The translations under genes were made by a program, and so were the position numbers. Below are positions 11,300 to 20,639 of a stretch of DNA of 64,000 nt, one piece after another. Under the pieces are notes generated by a model. The model was given only the letters and a program-made list of their open reading frames with translations. It was not told the DNA's origin and searched no databases. Source of the DNA: Cycas panzhihuaensis. Lineage: Eukaryota; Cycadophyta. The stretch covers positions 88,791,741-88,855,740 of the forward strand of contig CM041465.1 in NCBI GenBank assembly GCA_023213395.1. Direction: 5' to 3'. Every line of letters begins with the position of its first letter. Within the stretch, counting starts at the first letter, position 1.

Positions 11300-12058
11300 C
11301 ATAGGTTGCACATCCAAAAGTTCTTAGATAACTTACATCCGGTTTTGTGCCCGTAAGCTTCCTCTAGAATGATCTTGTCGATCGCTTTGTGGGACATCTA
11401 TTTATTAAATAGACAACAAGATTGACGACTTTAGCCCAATATACGCTTGATACATTTTTCTCCTTTATCATGCATCGTGCCATCTCTCGTAACCTCCTAT
11501 TCGCCTTTTCGCCTACTCCATTTGACCGTGGTGTGTATGAAGTAGCAATTTGCCTATGAATGCCATGAGTTTTGTAAAATTTGAAAACTCATTCAAGCAT
11601 ATTCTCCACTTCCGCTCACTCTAAGCATCTTTATTTTGTGCTCGTCAATTCTACTTGAGCCTTGAATTTTTAAAGCAATCAAGAGCTTTAAATTTACTAA
11701 AAATATAGTAAACCCAAGCTTTTTCGATAAAGTCATCTATAAAAGTGAGAAAATACCTAGCACCATTTACAAAGTTGGGTGTAACAGATCCACATATGTC
11801 ACTGTGAATCAATTCTAATTTCTTTCACTCTCCAATTGCTTTCTCGAAATGGCATTCTATGTTGTTTCCTAGCATACAACTTTTACAAACAGAGGAATTT
11901 ATTGTAAACTTAGCGCATAAACCCATCAACCATCTTAAAATTTTTTGCAACTTTATTTTATCATCAACAATATGCCTGGAGCGAGAATGCCAAATTTCAA
12001 TATCATTATTTTGAACAACAAGAACTTTTACAAATGAGATAACAGGAGTAGAAACCAA
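11300..12058 (-). pseudogene. Copia pre-integrase domain and integrase remnant
   Basis: The 12058-11825 segment (minus) carries the GAG-pre-integrase signature: IWHSRSRHIVDDKIKLQ with paired histidines, then VCKSCMLGNN with paired cysteines, the HHCC zinc site. Downstream come FLTFIDDF (first core Asp region, about 11755), then HGIHRQIATSYTPRSNGVGE and REMARCIIKEKN (about 11560-11450), matching the integrase core end with its TPxxNGVxE block. One or more frameshifts separate these parts. Confidence 0.8.
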
Positions 12059-12059
12059 C

Positions 12060-12480
12060 TTATAAAGATTGTCAGCTTCTATCCCTTAGAATGACTTGAC
12101 CTCCTTTTCATATCCAGAATATAGCATTTTCCATTTTCATGAAAAATCACTCGGAGTTTCTTCTTTCTTAATTGTGACACCGAAAGAAGATTCTTCTTTA
12201 AGCCTAGCACAAACAACACATTTCTATTTTTTTTAATTTCTTACCTGATCCGATTGATATGGTTTCTCTGCCTTTAATTTCCAAAGAGTGACTATCACCC
12301 AATTTCATAGTCTTGCTTGTCAGGTATGGTTGCAGGGATTCAAACCGCCTTTTTTCTACCGCTATATGATTTGAGACGCCACAAATAACAAACCAATTCT
12401 CACTATGTCGAATGGATGATACTAAGGCAAAGAACGGCGCGCCTCTTCTTTATCTTCATTTTTAATTGTTCTTTGTTGTA
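12060..12480 (-). pseudogene. Copia protease remnant
   Basis: Around 12400-12250 (minus) the translation reads ENWFVICGVSNHI, then LGDSHSLEIKGRETISI. This parallels copia protease, where WxxDSGASNHM precedes a GDxxxxxIxGxGxI block. The catalytic DSG is replaced by VICG in this reading, so the active site is gone. Confidence 0.55.
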
Positions 12481-12496
12481 ATTGCCTTCAACCCAT

Positions 12497-13400
12497 TTAC
12501 CCTTGAAATGCCGATCTTTGTAGAAACAAGCATTTGAGAGGTGTCCATACTTGGTGGCTCTCTATTGTTCTACATTTTGCTACGATGTGACTAGCTCTTC
12601 CACAATGATAGCATACTCGAGTATCAGGCAATCTACCTCTTTCCTGTTCCTTTGAAGAATCTTCCTCTACTGGTTCTTGTTTTAATTGATCTACCCCTTG
12701 CACTTCATCCTCCTCGTTCACTGATTCTAAGCGTTGAGATAAAGGCTTCCTCAACATCTGCTTCCTCTTCATACTTATAGTTCTTTGTTCCTGTTAAGGT
12801 AAATGGCCACACAGGGTATCGAAAAGCATATTTTGGGCTTATCCCCCTATAGTAAGAGTATTTACCAAATTACCAAAGGATTTTGGCAATTTACTGAGTA
12901 CCAGACAATCAACTTTAGCATCTGACATAGGTTTTCCAGCAAAGGCTAGACTATCTCCGATTTTCAACAATTTGGTGATGAAATCAATAACCTATTTGCC
13001 CTCCCATAAATGTAGCTGGTAAAGCTATTCTTTTAAGGAAATAATATGGGCTTCGTTTTTTTGGCTAAATATGGAAGCTAGGGCTTTCTATGCTTCGACA
13101 GAGGTAGAGGCTTCGCTAATGCAAGTCAAAATTGAGTCACTAATGGAAAGGGTGACTATTGCTAAAGCTTACCCGTCCTTTCTTTCCGCCTAATTTTTGT
13201 TGTATCCCTTGTGGTTGGTTTTGCTTCTTTTCCAGTGACTATTTCCCATGTATTTTTTGCAATTAGGAGTCCCTTCATTTTAATTTTCCATGCAAAGATA
13301 GTTTAAGTCTCACCTTATCTAACTCACCCAATGAATAGATTGAAACCATTTTGAAATTTTAGAAGACAAGAATAGTGTCTAGACCTTTTTGAATGGTTGT
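12497..13400 (-). pseudogene. Copia gag with CCHC zinc knuckle
   Basis: The C-terminal segment (12772-12497) is open and contains a complete CX2CX4HX4C knuckle, CYHCGRASHIVAKC, at about 12613-12572, preceded by an acidic linker. Upstream to about 13400 the minus strand has short in-frame matches to a gag N-terminus (for example YSLGELDKVRLKLSLHGKLK region near 13350-13280) broken by stops. The zinc knuckle binds genomic RNA during packaging in this family. Confidence 0.7.
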
Positions 13401-14048
13401 TACAAATCTAGTCCGTACAGTCATATGCATGTACTATCAAAAGTACAAATGTATGAAATACAATGAAACTCCCTCAAATCATAGATAACTAGGTCATACA
13501 CATGGATCTCGAAATCGCTTTACAAATGGAGTTCCGCATAAGTAGAAAATGGCTTTAAAAGCAAAGGGGTGGTTAGGGTTTAAACTACGATTTTGCTTAT
13601 AACTTACAAAATCTTGAACCAAATCTTGCAAACTCATATTCAATAGAAACCTTCTAACAAAAGGAATGTTCTGACTACACTTACATGACCTAAGACTAAA
13701 AAATCTAAAAGAAATCTACTTTGCAAGCTTTAAATTTGCATGGTTGTTTTCCTCTATTTTCCCACTTAACAAAGTCAATATGCAAAAGTGTTTTTGGAAT
13801 AGCAAACTCTACTCGATGAGAAGTCCTTGCCGATAAATTTTTGTCTCAATATGAGCACTTCAAAAATTTGTTCGTACAAACCTTTATGGATCTGTACAAC
13901 GTCATATGATTTCGACTGGTACTTGATCTCATTCTTCCTTCTTTAGATTTTTGTCTTCTGGCTTCCTCACTTGATTTAATCTTCTTATGCCTTCTCAATC
14001 TGATCTTATTTTGCCCTAACTCAGTCTATGAGACCTACTCTGATACCA

Positions 14049-14278
14049 TGATAGAAAATGAACTAAACAGAATTGAAGAGAATGAAACCGAATTCTTCAT
14101 TGATTTGATATGAGAGATGTACTCTCTTATATACAAGTATTTTACATAATCAATACATACATAAACGACAAGTGTCAATATGAGTGACAAGTTTCCATAG
14201 AATACAAAGAGGGGACCATGACATCTAAGCCTTAATTTACACAAAGTTTCCTTAGGATAAAACATTAATATTCTAACA
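14049..14278 (-). repeat. 5' LTR of copia element 5072-14278
   Basis: Partner of 5072-5299. The primer-binding site (TGGTATCAGAG in the minus sense) abuts it at about 14038-14048. Confidence 0.88.
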
Positions 14279-14283
14279 GAAAC

Positions 14284-15345
14284 TATCACATATAACCACT
14301 TGAAATGATTGTCTCTAAACCAAGATTCCAATAGTTCAGACAAAATCAAATGTTGACACTTATCACAGAAATTATTGTGAAAAATGCATAGGTACGCCCT
14401 TTGAAAAATGAAACTAGAAAAAAAAATATTAAGCCTTAAGCCCCTTTTTTCTCCTCAGCCTTGGTCAAATACGCCTCTTCACAGGACTGGCTATATGCCC
14501 TAAGCTCTTTTCCCTTCATTCGTGCTTTTTTTCCCTTCCTTCATATGGCCACTTGGTGTCTGCCTATGGGGATTATCACAGGTGATGAGTGCCCATTTAT
14601 CACAATAGCTCTGTGCTACCAAGGAGCTCCACACAAGCTTGGGGTTTCTCACAGACCCCTAATTCCGTCGTCATCTCAAACAAATGATACGTTGTAGATC
14701 ATCCTCGAATGAATAATACGTCATAGATCATCTCAAATGAATACTTCATCCTCTACTCTCTCCCGTGGATGAATTTCCTAAATGAACAATTCTCCACTCT
14801 TCAGTTTCCTTTGGGAATGAATGATGATCACAATGAATCGATTTCTACTCTAGCGAGCTCTAGCATGCCAATCACCTCTGCCTCTCTCATGGTCTTTGAC
14901 AATTAGCACTACCTTCAACAACACATTGTCATTCATCTCATTTCCCTAGTGACTTGACTATCCCTAATCGCAAAACCTCCACCATTGGAACCAATGAATA
15001 GCCTACCCACGACCTTCACACATTGAACTGTCGGTAGCGAACCACAAACTATGAATTTTGCTTCTGATCAATACAACGACCATGATAAAAAATAACCTAA
15101 GCAACCAACAACTCAATAGGATGACTTAAAACACCTTGACGCTAAACGAACCATGGCATGGGTTGAGTAAAACCACGAACAATAGGTGAAAGTCCCATCT
15201 TAATGTTAATTCTGTCCACTATAATGTATCGATCCCACACTGATATCTCTGTGCAATATAATGCAATTATCTCCTAATGATTTATCTCAACGCTGACAAT
15301 GGGTAGCGATTATCGATTAATCTTCTTCTCTTAGATTTTGCCTAA
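14284..15345 (-). other. 5' leader of the 2813-15927 element, no gene seen
   Basis: About 1.06 kb between the copia insertion and the primer-binding site. I see no retroviral domain on either strand; the plus frame 14461-14697 has no support. Confidence 0.5.
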
Positions 15346-15356
15346 CTTTGATACCA
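15346..15356 (-). other. Primer-binding site (initiator Met tRNA)
   Basis: The minus sense reads TGGTATCAAAG two bases after the CTACA end of the right LTR. This fixes the element's direction. Confidence 0.85.
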
Positions 15357-15358
15357 GT

Positions 15359-15927
15359 TGTAGTGGGCCCAATTCTCAAACCGCAAATAGAGATAGTATC
15401 TCCAGCAAATAATAATAATATTCACAGAGATTCACCACAAATTTCATGCATTTAACAATACTAATTCTCCACAGAGGTAATATTTCCAACAAATAACATA
15501 TATTTATAGCACATAATTCTTCATAAAATATCACTCAATAGGCATAGTTCAACTATCCATGTAATATTGATAAATAACAAAAGAAAATGAAATGATAATA
15601 AATTAATAGCAGAACCTGATGTAATATCCAGTAGTTGTAGCCCTATTTGAGTGAGAGCAATCCTCCAATTTGGCACGGATGTGCCCTAATGGTACGAGAC
15701 CATTATCCCAAGTACAATAAATCCTCCCAAAATGTTTTACAAATGATCAAGGTTGTTCTATTTGTAGTCTTTATTTTCTCTCCAAAAACCAACTCCTAAT
15801 TCTCTCTCCAAAAGCCCGATTTCATAATAAAATATATTAATTGACTCTCTTTAATCCTCTTAAAAACTAACTTCATAATAATATAGAAAACCAACTTTCT
15901 TCTATATTTTCTTTGGGAACGCTTACA
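15359..15927 (-). repeat. 5' LTR of the 2813-15927 element
   Basis: Partner of 2813-3347, about 35 bases longer; ends ACTACA next to the primer-binding site. Confidence 0.8.
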
Positions 15928-15932
15928 TATAT

Positions 15933-16700
15933 CAATTCTGAACAACAAGGAGGGATGTCGAAAGAGATGGGTAGTCACTTGCTCAATCTATTGTGTCATG
16001 TTTATGGCCAAAAACTCTGACCAATTTAATTGTACCCCATCACGGATTTGAGGTAGTACTGGCATCATACCTCTTGGAATATATATATATATATATATTT
16101 GCTTGGATAGAAATCGAGTAACTATCACTTTGGCCACCCATTAAAGTCTCGTGATCTCGTATGTCAATAACCTAGATTCCTCCCAAGAATATATGTGTTT
16201 TCTTTGCATAACTCTCGAGCCAAGTCTCGTGGTCCACCTTCACCATTTCATGGAAGTTGGGACATTCCCTCCTTGGGAAGTCCAGTAATGGTATGAATAA
16301 TATCAACATCCAACTAAATTCATTTGATATTCTTCTTCAATTCCATCAAGATGCTCTTCATCAAGTCTTTGTCCTAATACAATGGAGCCACATGAATATA
16401 CTCTCACCATCCTACCTGTTTGACCTTAGTTTTGAATGCAATTGGAAATCCATCAAATTCTACTTTCAAGTTAGGCAAATAATTTTCTTGGCATCCTACA
16501 ATCTTCATTTTGGTCACTAATGGAAAAATAGGAAGTAGTACTTATGACTAACAAGAGGAATAAGTAGGGTTTTTGCACTTCAAACCTTAATATGTTTTGT
16601 GCATTTGTTGGAAGAACATATGGTTGTTTTGTCATAGAAATTGCTATTATTGCCACTGGAACGCGCTCTTCGATTGACACTTGTCGCTTTAGAACTTGAT
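15933..16700 (-). pseudogene. Unknown post-integrase reading frame of a Tat-like gypsy element
   Basis: From about 16700 down, the minus strand reads VAIIAISMTKQPYVLPTNAQ, then, after a frame change, KVEFDGFPIAFKTKVKQ and LDVDIIHTITGLPKEGM, with further patches (KENTYILGRNLG) before the insertion at 15928. These look like a once-conserved globular protein, with a frameshift about every 100-150 bases. It lies downstream of the integrase (17110-18350) on the same strand and continues at 2812-2229 beyond the inserted element. Extra 3' genes of this kind exist in some plant Tat-lineage elements, but I cannot name the family. A (TA)n microsatellite at 16079-16099 lies within it. Confidence 0.45.
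16079..16099. repeat. (TA)n microsatellite
   Basis: About ten AT units within the decayed minus-strand reading frame. Confidence 0.9.
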
Positions 16701-17109
16701 CTCGTTGAAATGAGGTTTAATTTTGGTGATTTGGCACTTATTGCTACTCATTTTCATTGTGTTCTGCATCGGATTGTTTATAGGAACGTATAGTTGTTTC
16801 TATTACTTTGCGTTCCTCTGTTATGTGTGTTCCTGATATAGTTCCTTTATGGAATGTATAGTGTATTTTGGAGGAACGTATACTTAAAATCTATCTTTTT
16901 TGGTAATTTTTTTAGTGATGATTCATTCTATCTTGAATTTCTTATTTTTTCTTTATGTATTTATTTTCATCATCATTTATCTTCTTTCTTTTTCTTTTCT
17001 AATTATTATTTTTCCATTTTGTATATTGTCATATTGCTTCAAAGGTATGATAGGAGTTATAGTGATTTTTTCATTTTTATTTTTGTATTTTTTCATTTTA
17101 CGCACTGAT
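16701..17109. other. Motif-bearing AT-rich spacer, no gene
   Basis: 16750-16890 carries GGAACGTATA-like motifs in both orientations; 16900-17100 is an A/T-rich tract. Plus-strand frames here (16854-17108, 16900-17208) are low-complexity and hydrophobic by composition only. Confidence 0.4.
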
Positions 17110-18350
17110 CGAATCACATTCGACATCGAGACAACCTTGATTGTCTCTAGTGTTAAGCAACACGATGATACAACCAATGATTCCCTTGATGAACTTGGTG
17201 TACCCTAGTTGTGATAGTGTTTCAACCGACTACCATTGACCAACGCTGGCAACTATGGTCCATCAATCTTTCTCAACAGAATCGCCATTATCAAAATTTT
17301 CTCGTGATTGATGGCCCTAACCACCACATCTTCAATTTTTGCATGCATACAAAATTTGCTATCGTATCACGTAACATGCTCTCCTTCCCAGAACTAAGGT
17401 GTTTTCAGATGGTGATTGTACCATGCTTTGTGCCTCATTTTTTCAATGTTTTACAACCATTTTGCCCTGTGTCTTGTTTCTTCAAGATGCAATAACTGTC
17501 GTAGTCGCCTTGAAGTCGCCTAGTCGACAAGCCATGGTAACTCTTAGTGTTAGGTATCGCAAACTCAATTGGGAGAATGGCCCCATTCGTACACCAACCG
17601 GAATGGTGTCTATTTGGTTGTCCTTTGAATGTGGTTATGAAAGCCCAAAGGACTAATGGTAGTTTTTCTACCCAATCAATTTTACCAACATCATATATTT
17701 TCTTAAGGCAATTCCCAATGATTTTATTTGAGCTTTCTTGTCCATTCGTCAGAATAGTAGGATGTCAATTTTTGATGGATGATCGCAAATTTTGATGTTA
17801 ATGTTTCCATCACTTGATTCAGAAAATGTGCACCTTGATCATTTACAATCTCCAATGGACCACCACAACATGTGATGAGTACTTAGTATAAGAATCTGGT
17901 CGTGCTTTCTAAACCTACTTTCCTTAATGGTCTTGCTTCCACCCCCTTGGTCATGTAATCCATGACCATGAGAATGTATCAAGCCTAAGATCGTCAGGTT
18001 GCCAATTTGATAGGCCCAACGAAATCAAGGCCCCATTTCTAACAATGACAATGGTAGGATTGGGTTGAGAAGCCGAAAGTCTTGACAATTTGGCTCCTCT
18101 ACCCACTGGTAGTAGTTAAACATTTTGATCCAATTCTTAATATCCTCAAACATTGTAGGCCACCAAAATCTCGTTGAAAGTATTTTTCACCATGTCGCCA
18201 TCGTTCCCATATGACCTCATGCCACACCTTCATGTGTCGACTCATGATTTGTTTGATTTGTGCGCTTAACACAACAAGGAAGTATTTCATCGTACAAGAC
18301 AATACAATCCCCCTTGGATCAACTGCCATGGCTCTACCTTTCAGACAAAA
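17110..18350 (-). pseudogene. Ty3/gypsy (Tat-like) integrase remnant
   Basis: The minus strand from 18350 first gives LKGRAMAVDPRGIVLSC (the lead-in to the zinc-binding domain), then a histidine segment matching THEGV...GH. Next comes FWWPTMFEDIKNWIKMFNYY at about 18165-18105, where the usual zinc cysteines (CxxC) read as FNYY and are lost. Downstream are patches of the catalytic core (about 17830 and 17700-17640, including TPFRLVY at 17625-17600) and a C-terminal segment with FWEGEHV and KLKMWWLGPS (about 17390-17310). The FWWPTM and post-core KLKxxWxGP blocks are typical of plant gypsy integrases. Stops and frameshifts are frequent. No RT is attached, because upstream sequence is replaced at 18351. 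Confidence 0.75.
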
Positions 18351-18629
18351 TGATGAGTATTTATGTATAGTCTTAGTGTTATATTCATAATACTCTTTAA
18401 GTATCATTTTAAAAGATACTTAAGGAACTTAATTAGTAATTAGGTACACATGTGACACATGTTCTGCATGGAACACACGTGTCCTACCTATAACCAACTC
18501 AAGCTTGTATAAATACGTAAGTCATTTCTTCAAGAAATCAATGAAGAGAGAAGTTCTTCTTTCCTTCTCCTATTCTAGTATTCTTGCGCATGCTAAGGCC
18601 TGAAGATGCTCGAATCTAAATTCATACCA
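18351..18629 (+). repeat. LTR (5') of an element carrying a NUP98-like fragment
   Basis: About 280 bases running from TGATGAGTATTT to TTCATACCA, with a TATA-like gtataaatacg at about 18507-18517, directly upstream of a primer-binding site. It starts exactly where the minus-strand integrase frame stops, as expected for an insertion or junction there. I find no second copy, so the 3' LTR is missing or outside recognition. Confidence 0.65.
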
Positions 18630-18631
18630 AT

Positions 18632-18644
18632 TGGTATCAGAGCC
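18632..18644 (+). other. Primer-binding site (initiator Met tRNA)
   Basis: TGGTATCAGAGCC lies two bases beyond the LTR end and gives the element direction. Confidence 0.85.
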
Positions 18645-18959
18645 TAATTGGTCTCTAGGGATCTTAGCATTAATATTTCTCTCTCTTCATTCACTCCTCC
18701 TTTAACTTTTGTTTAACTTCTTCTTCTTGACCTATTCTTTTCATCAGCCATAAAGGTTAAGGAAAGTTATCGCAACTCCTTTACTTCTTTATTTATTTCC
18801 ACGGAGACTCAAACCCTAGTTGACCGACATCCTGTCCAACATATTTGGAGATAGCCACATTGTGGATGGTGTGAAGGCAGTTTGAAGACACACCTGCTAT
18901 GAATGGCACTCGAGTTGGTCACAGCAAGAGGAAGTCACAAAAGTCAACTTCAACTTTTG

Positions 18960-19375
18960 ATTGGTCGAAGTGCAGGGTCAACTCCTTCAATTCAATATGG
19001 AATTTCAAGTATGCCTATTGCTAAAAAAACCTATTCAAGTAAGGATAACATCTCTGCTAACTCTGAGGCATATTACTCAAAGATCAAGGATCTGTATGCA
19101 TTCAAGGAGATACAATAGCCCCAAGGTATCATCCTTCAGTGATAGTGAAGAAGCACCTAGCAATCCAAAAGCAGATGCCATGTTCATCCCAAGGGAGAAT
19201 CCAAGGGCACTTATTATTCGACAGCTCGATCAATCTCCTTTGATCCCTAATGCATAGAAACAAGCATCAAACATGAAGGAAATGGCAATACCTGTTCATG
19301 ATAATGCAAAGAAGGCAAATCGATATATGACCAAAGAGAGTACAGTAGCTCCAACCACCGATTTGCATCTTCACT
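18960..19375 (+). pseudogene. NUP98 (fragment): NUP98-like nucleoporin fragment captured in an LTR element
   Basis: The plus strand reads TPSIQYGISSMPIAKK (about 18981-19028). A one-base shift in a run of seven A at 19023-19029 follows, then VRITSLLTLRH, SSFSDSEEAPSNPKADAMFI and PRENPRALIIRQLDQSPL to 19257, and after a TAG a weaker IPVHDNAKK patch. From memory of plant NUP98 proteins, this order (IQYGISSMP, KP..VRISSLLTSRH, an arginine-rich patch, FFSDDEE, PKADALFIPRENPRAL, then LHDNGK) is the linker between the FG-repeat region and the C-terminal autoproteolytic domain. NUP98 is a nuclear-pore scaffold and transport protein. Only this piece is present, with no FG repeats and no autoproteolytic domain, so it is a gene fragment, not a gene. 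It lies about 315 bases inside the LTR and primer-binding site on the same strand, which suggests capture by the retroelement. A database search would be needed to measure the match. Confidence 0.8.
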
Positions 19376-19866
19376 AGCGATGGCAATTGCGGCCTACAAT
19401 ATCGTTATATCACGGAATGGTTTCCTTCATTGCTAATCGTTGTTGCATAGCTACTTGTTGCTCTACCATCCGGCAATTCGTGTTGGTCCTCTTGCATGTC
19501 TTTCGCATCAAGGACAAGACCACGAGATGTAAGAACAAGATCGCCATAACTAACAACAAAGAACAAGGATATCACCTTGCCTATGAAACAAGAAATGATT
19601 GATGCAAACACTAATCAACAAAGATAAAGGTCAAATACTACAACCAATCAAAGACATGCCATTGGCAATTAAAGGTGCTTCTCATGAAGCTCCTTCTCAT
19701 GAGTTACTTAATCGTAGACAACACTTGTTACATGGTCAATCACAAACTAAAATTGGTCTACATTTGGATCATGCTCGGCAGTTGTGTAAGCATCAATAGC
19801 AACCTCCGTATATCTTCAAACAACCTACTCAAGGACATGCATCCTTCAATATCATTCTAAGGCACA
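19376..19866 (+). other. Rest of the NUP98-bearing internal region, unrecognised
   Basis: Short plus frames (19387-19602, 19599-19799, 19675-19860) are in several frames and show no family. It could be further captured or retroelement sequence, but I cannot support either. Confidence 0.35.
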
Positions 19867-19867
19867 T

Positions 19868-19873
<6 letters not shown>

Positions 19874-19907
<34 letters not shown>

Positions 19908-19934
19908 TTTTGTATGCACACACACACACACACA
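19874..19934. repeat. (TG)n-(CA)n inverted microsatellite pair
   Basis: A TG run at 19874-19902 is followed by ttactattttgtatg and a CA run at 19917-19934. The two runs are reverse complements and could pair as a stem of 17 or more base pairs with a 14-15 base loop. Confidence 0.9.
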
Positions 19935-19994
19935 AAAGTGTTTTTATTTTTATTAACAAAGTTGTTTAATGTATCATTGCATATTTGTTTAAGG

Positions 19995-20485
19995 TGCATT
20001 CCTTACTAAGTTTGGCCAACTTAATACCCACCCTATGCCCGACATCAAATTGCAATATTAAGTATCTATTATGGACAACTTCAAAGTTCAGTACAAAGCA
20101 TTTATTCTGGGTTACTTTGGTCACTATTTTGGTCAACCTTTGGATGTAGGTTATGGCCACCTACATATAGGGCTTTTGGCCTCAATAGGATTATCGCTTT
20201 TGGATTCTAAACCATCATATTGTCACCCTAAGAAGTGGATTTTGGGAGGACAACTTGCCTCAAACGGTACCTTTTACTCTAATTATTTACTATAAGTTTT
20301 AGCATTATTTGTACAATTATTATCACGTTATTTCACTTGATATTGAGTTGGATTGATGTTATAAAGCAATGGGTGTCATAATTTCTTCTCAGTATTTTTT
20401 TTTATTGCTTGATTTCCTATGCAAACATCTTGTGTGTGTGAAAACTATCTATGGTTGAGGTGTAAATTCACTAAGAGTTCCCACA
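19995..20485 (+). repeat. 5' LTR of element E
   Basis: Starts TGCATTCC and ends TTCCCACA, two bases before the primer-binding site. A tatagggcttttgg promoter-like stretch lies near 20165. Confidence 0.8.
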
Positions 20486-20487
20486 AG

Positions 20488-20500
20488 TGGTATCAAAGCC
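20488..20500 (+). other. Primer-binding site of element E (initiator Met tRNA)
   Basis: TGGTATCAAAGCC follows the 5' LTR after a two-base spacer. Confidence 0.88.
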
Positions 20501-20639
20501 TTATGATAAAGGTCTTGATCTGATAGCTATATGCCGCAAAACAACCGCCCAATAGCAAATTTCAAGAGTATCTTAGTGCAAAAGGGACCCAAAAATTTTT
20601 TCCCATAACAAGTTTAGGATCTGGGAAGGCACTTGCAAC

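Larger units (their letters stand above)
5072..14278 (-). mobile_element. Ty1/copia retrotransposon, interrupted by a non-autonomous LTR element
   Basis: Short LTRs of about 230 bases (5072-5299 and 14049-14278) start TGTTAGAATATTAA and end TATCA in the minus sense. The 5' LTR is the right-hand one: immediately inside it lies TGGTATCAGAGTAGG (minus sense, about 14034-14048), a match to the initiator-methionine tRNA 3' end. A purine tract (aagggagg) abuts the left LTR. Flanks gaaat (5067-5071) and gaaac (14279-14283) form a 4 of 5 target duplication. Domain order on the minus strand is gag, protease, integrase, RT, RNase H, which is diagnostic of Ty1/copia. After removing the 4.05 kb insert, the element is about 5.15 kb. 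All coding parts carry stops or frameshifts. Confidence 0.88.
2813..15927 (-). mobile_element. Gypsy-like LTR element lacking pol, interrupted by a copia element
   Basis: The element is bounded by related LTRs (2813-3347 and 15359-15927), each TGTAR...CTACA in the minus sense. A primer-binding site follows the right-hand (5') LTR and a purine tract precedes the left-hand (3') LTR. Flanks read tatgt at 2808-2812 and tatat at 15928-15932, a 4 of 5 target-duplication match. About 9.2 kb of the span is the nested copia element 5072-14278, leaving about 3.9 kb of its own DNA. I find no protease, reverse transcriptase or integrase in that DNA, so it is probably a large non-autonomous derivative. 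Its 3' internal region is homologous to bases 1-1005. Confidence 0.75.

Noticed and set aside
12430-12445. ggcgcgcc restriction-like palindrome
   Set aside because: A single 8-base palindrome in a decayed protease region, without context to suggest function.
16854-17208. Plus-strand hydrophobic reading frames as membrane proteins
   Set aside because: They are A/T-rich tracts that read as Phe/Ile/Tyr runs by composition; the minus strand here belongs to the integrase and spacer of a gypsy element.
18960-19375. NUP98 as a functional gene
   Set aside because: Only the linker segment is present, with a frame change in a poly-A run and a stop; the FG repeats and C-terminal domain are absent.
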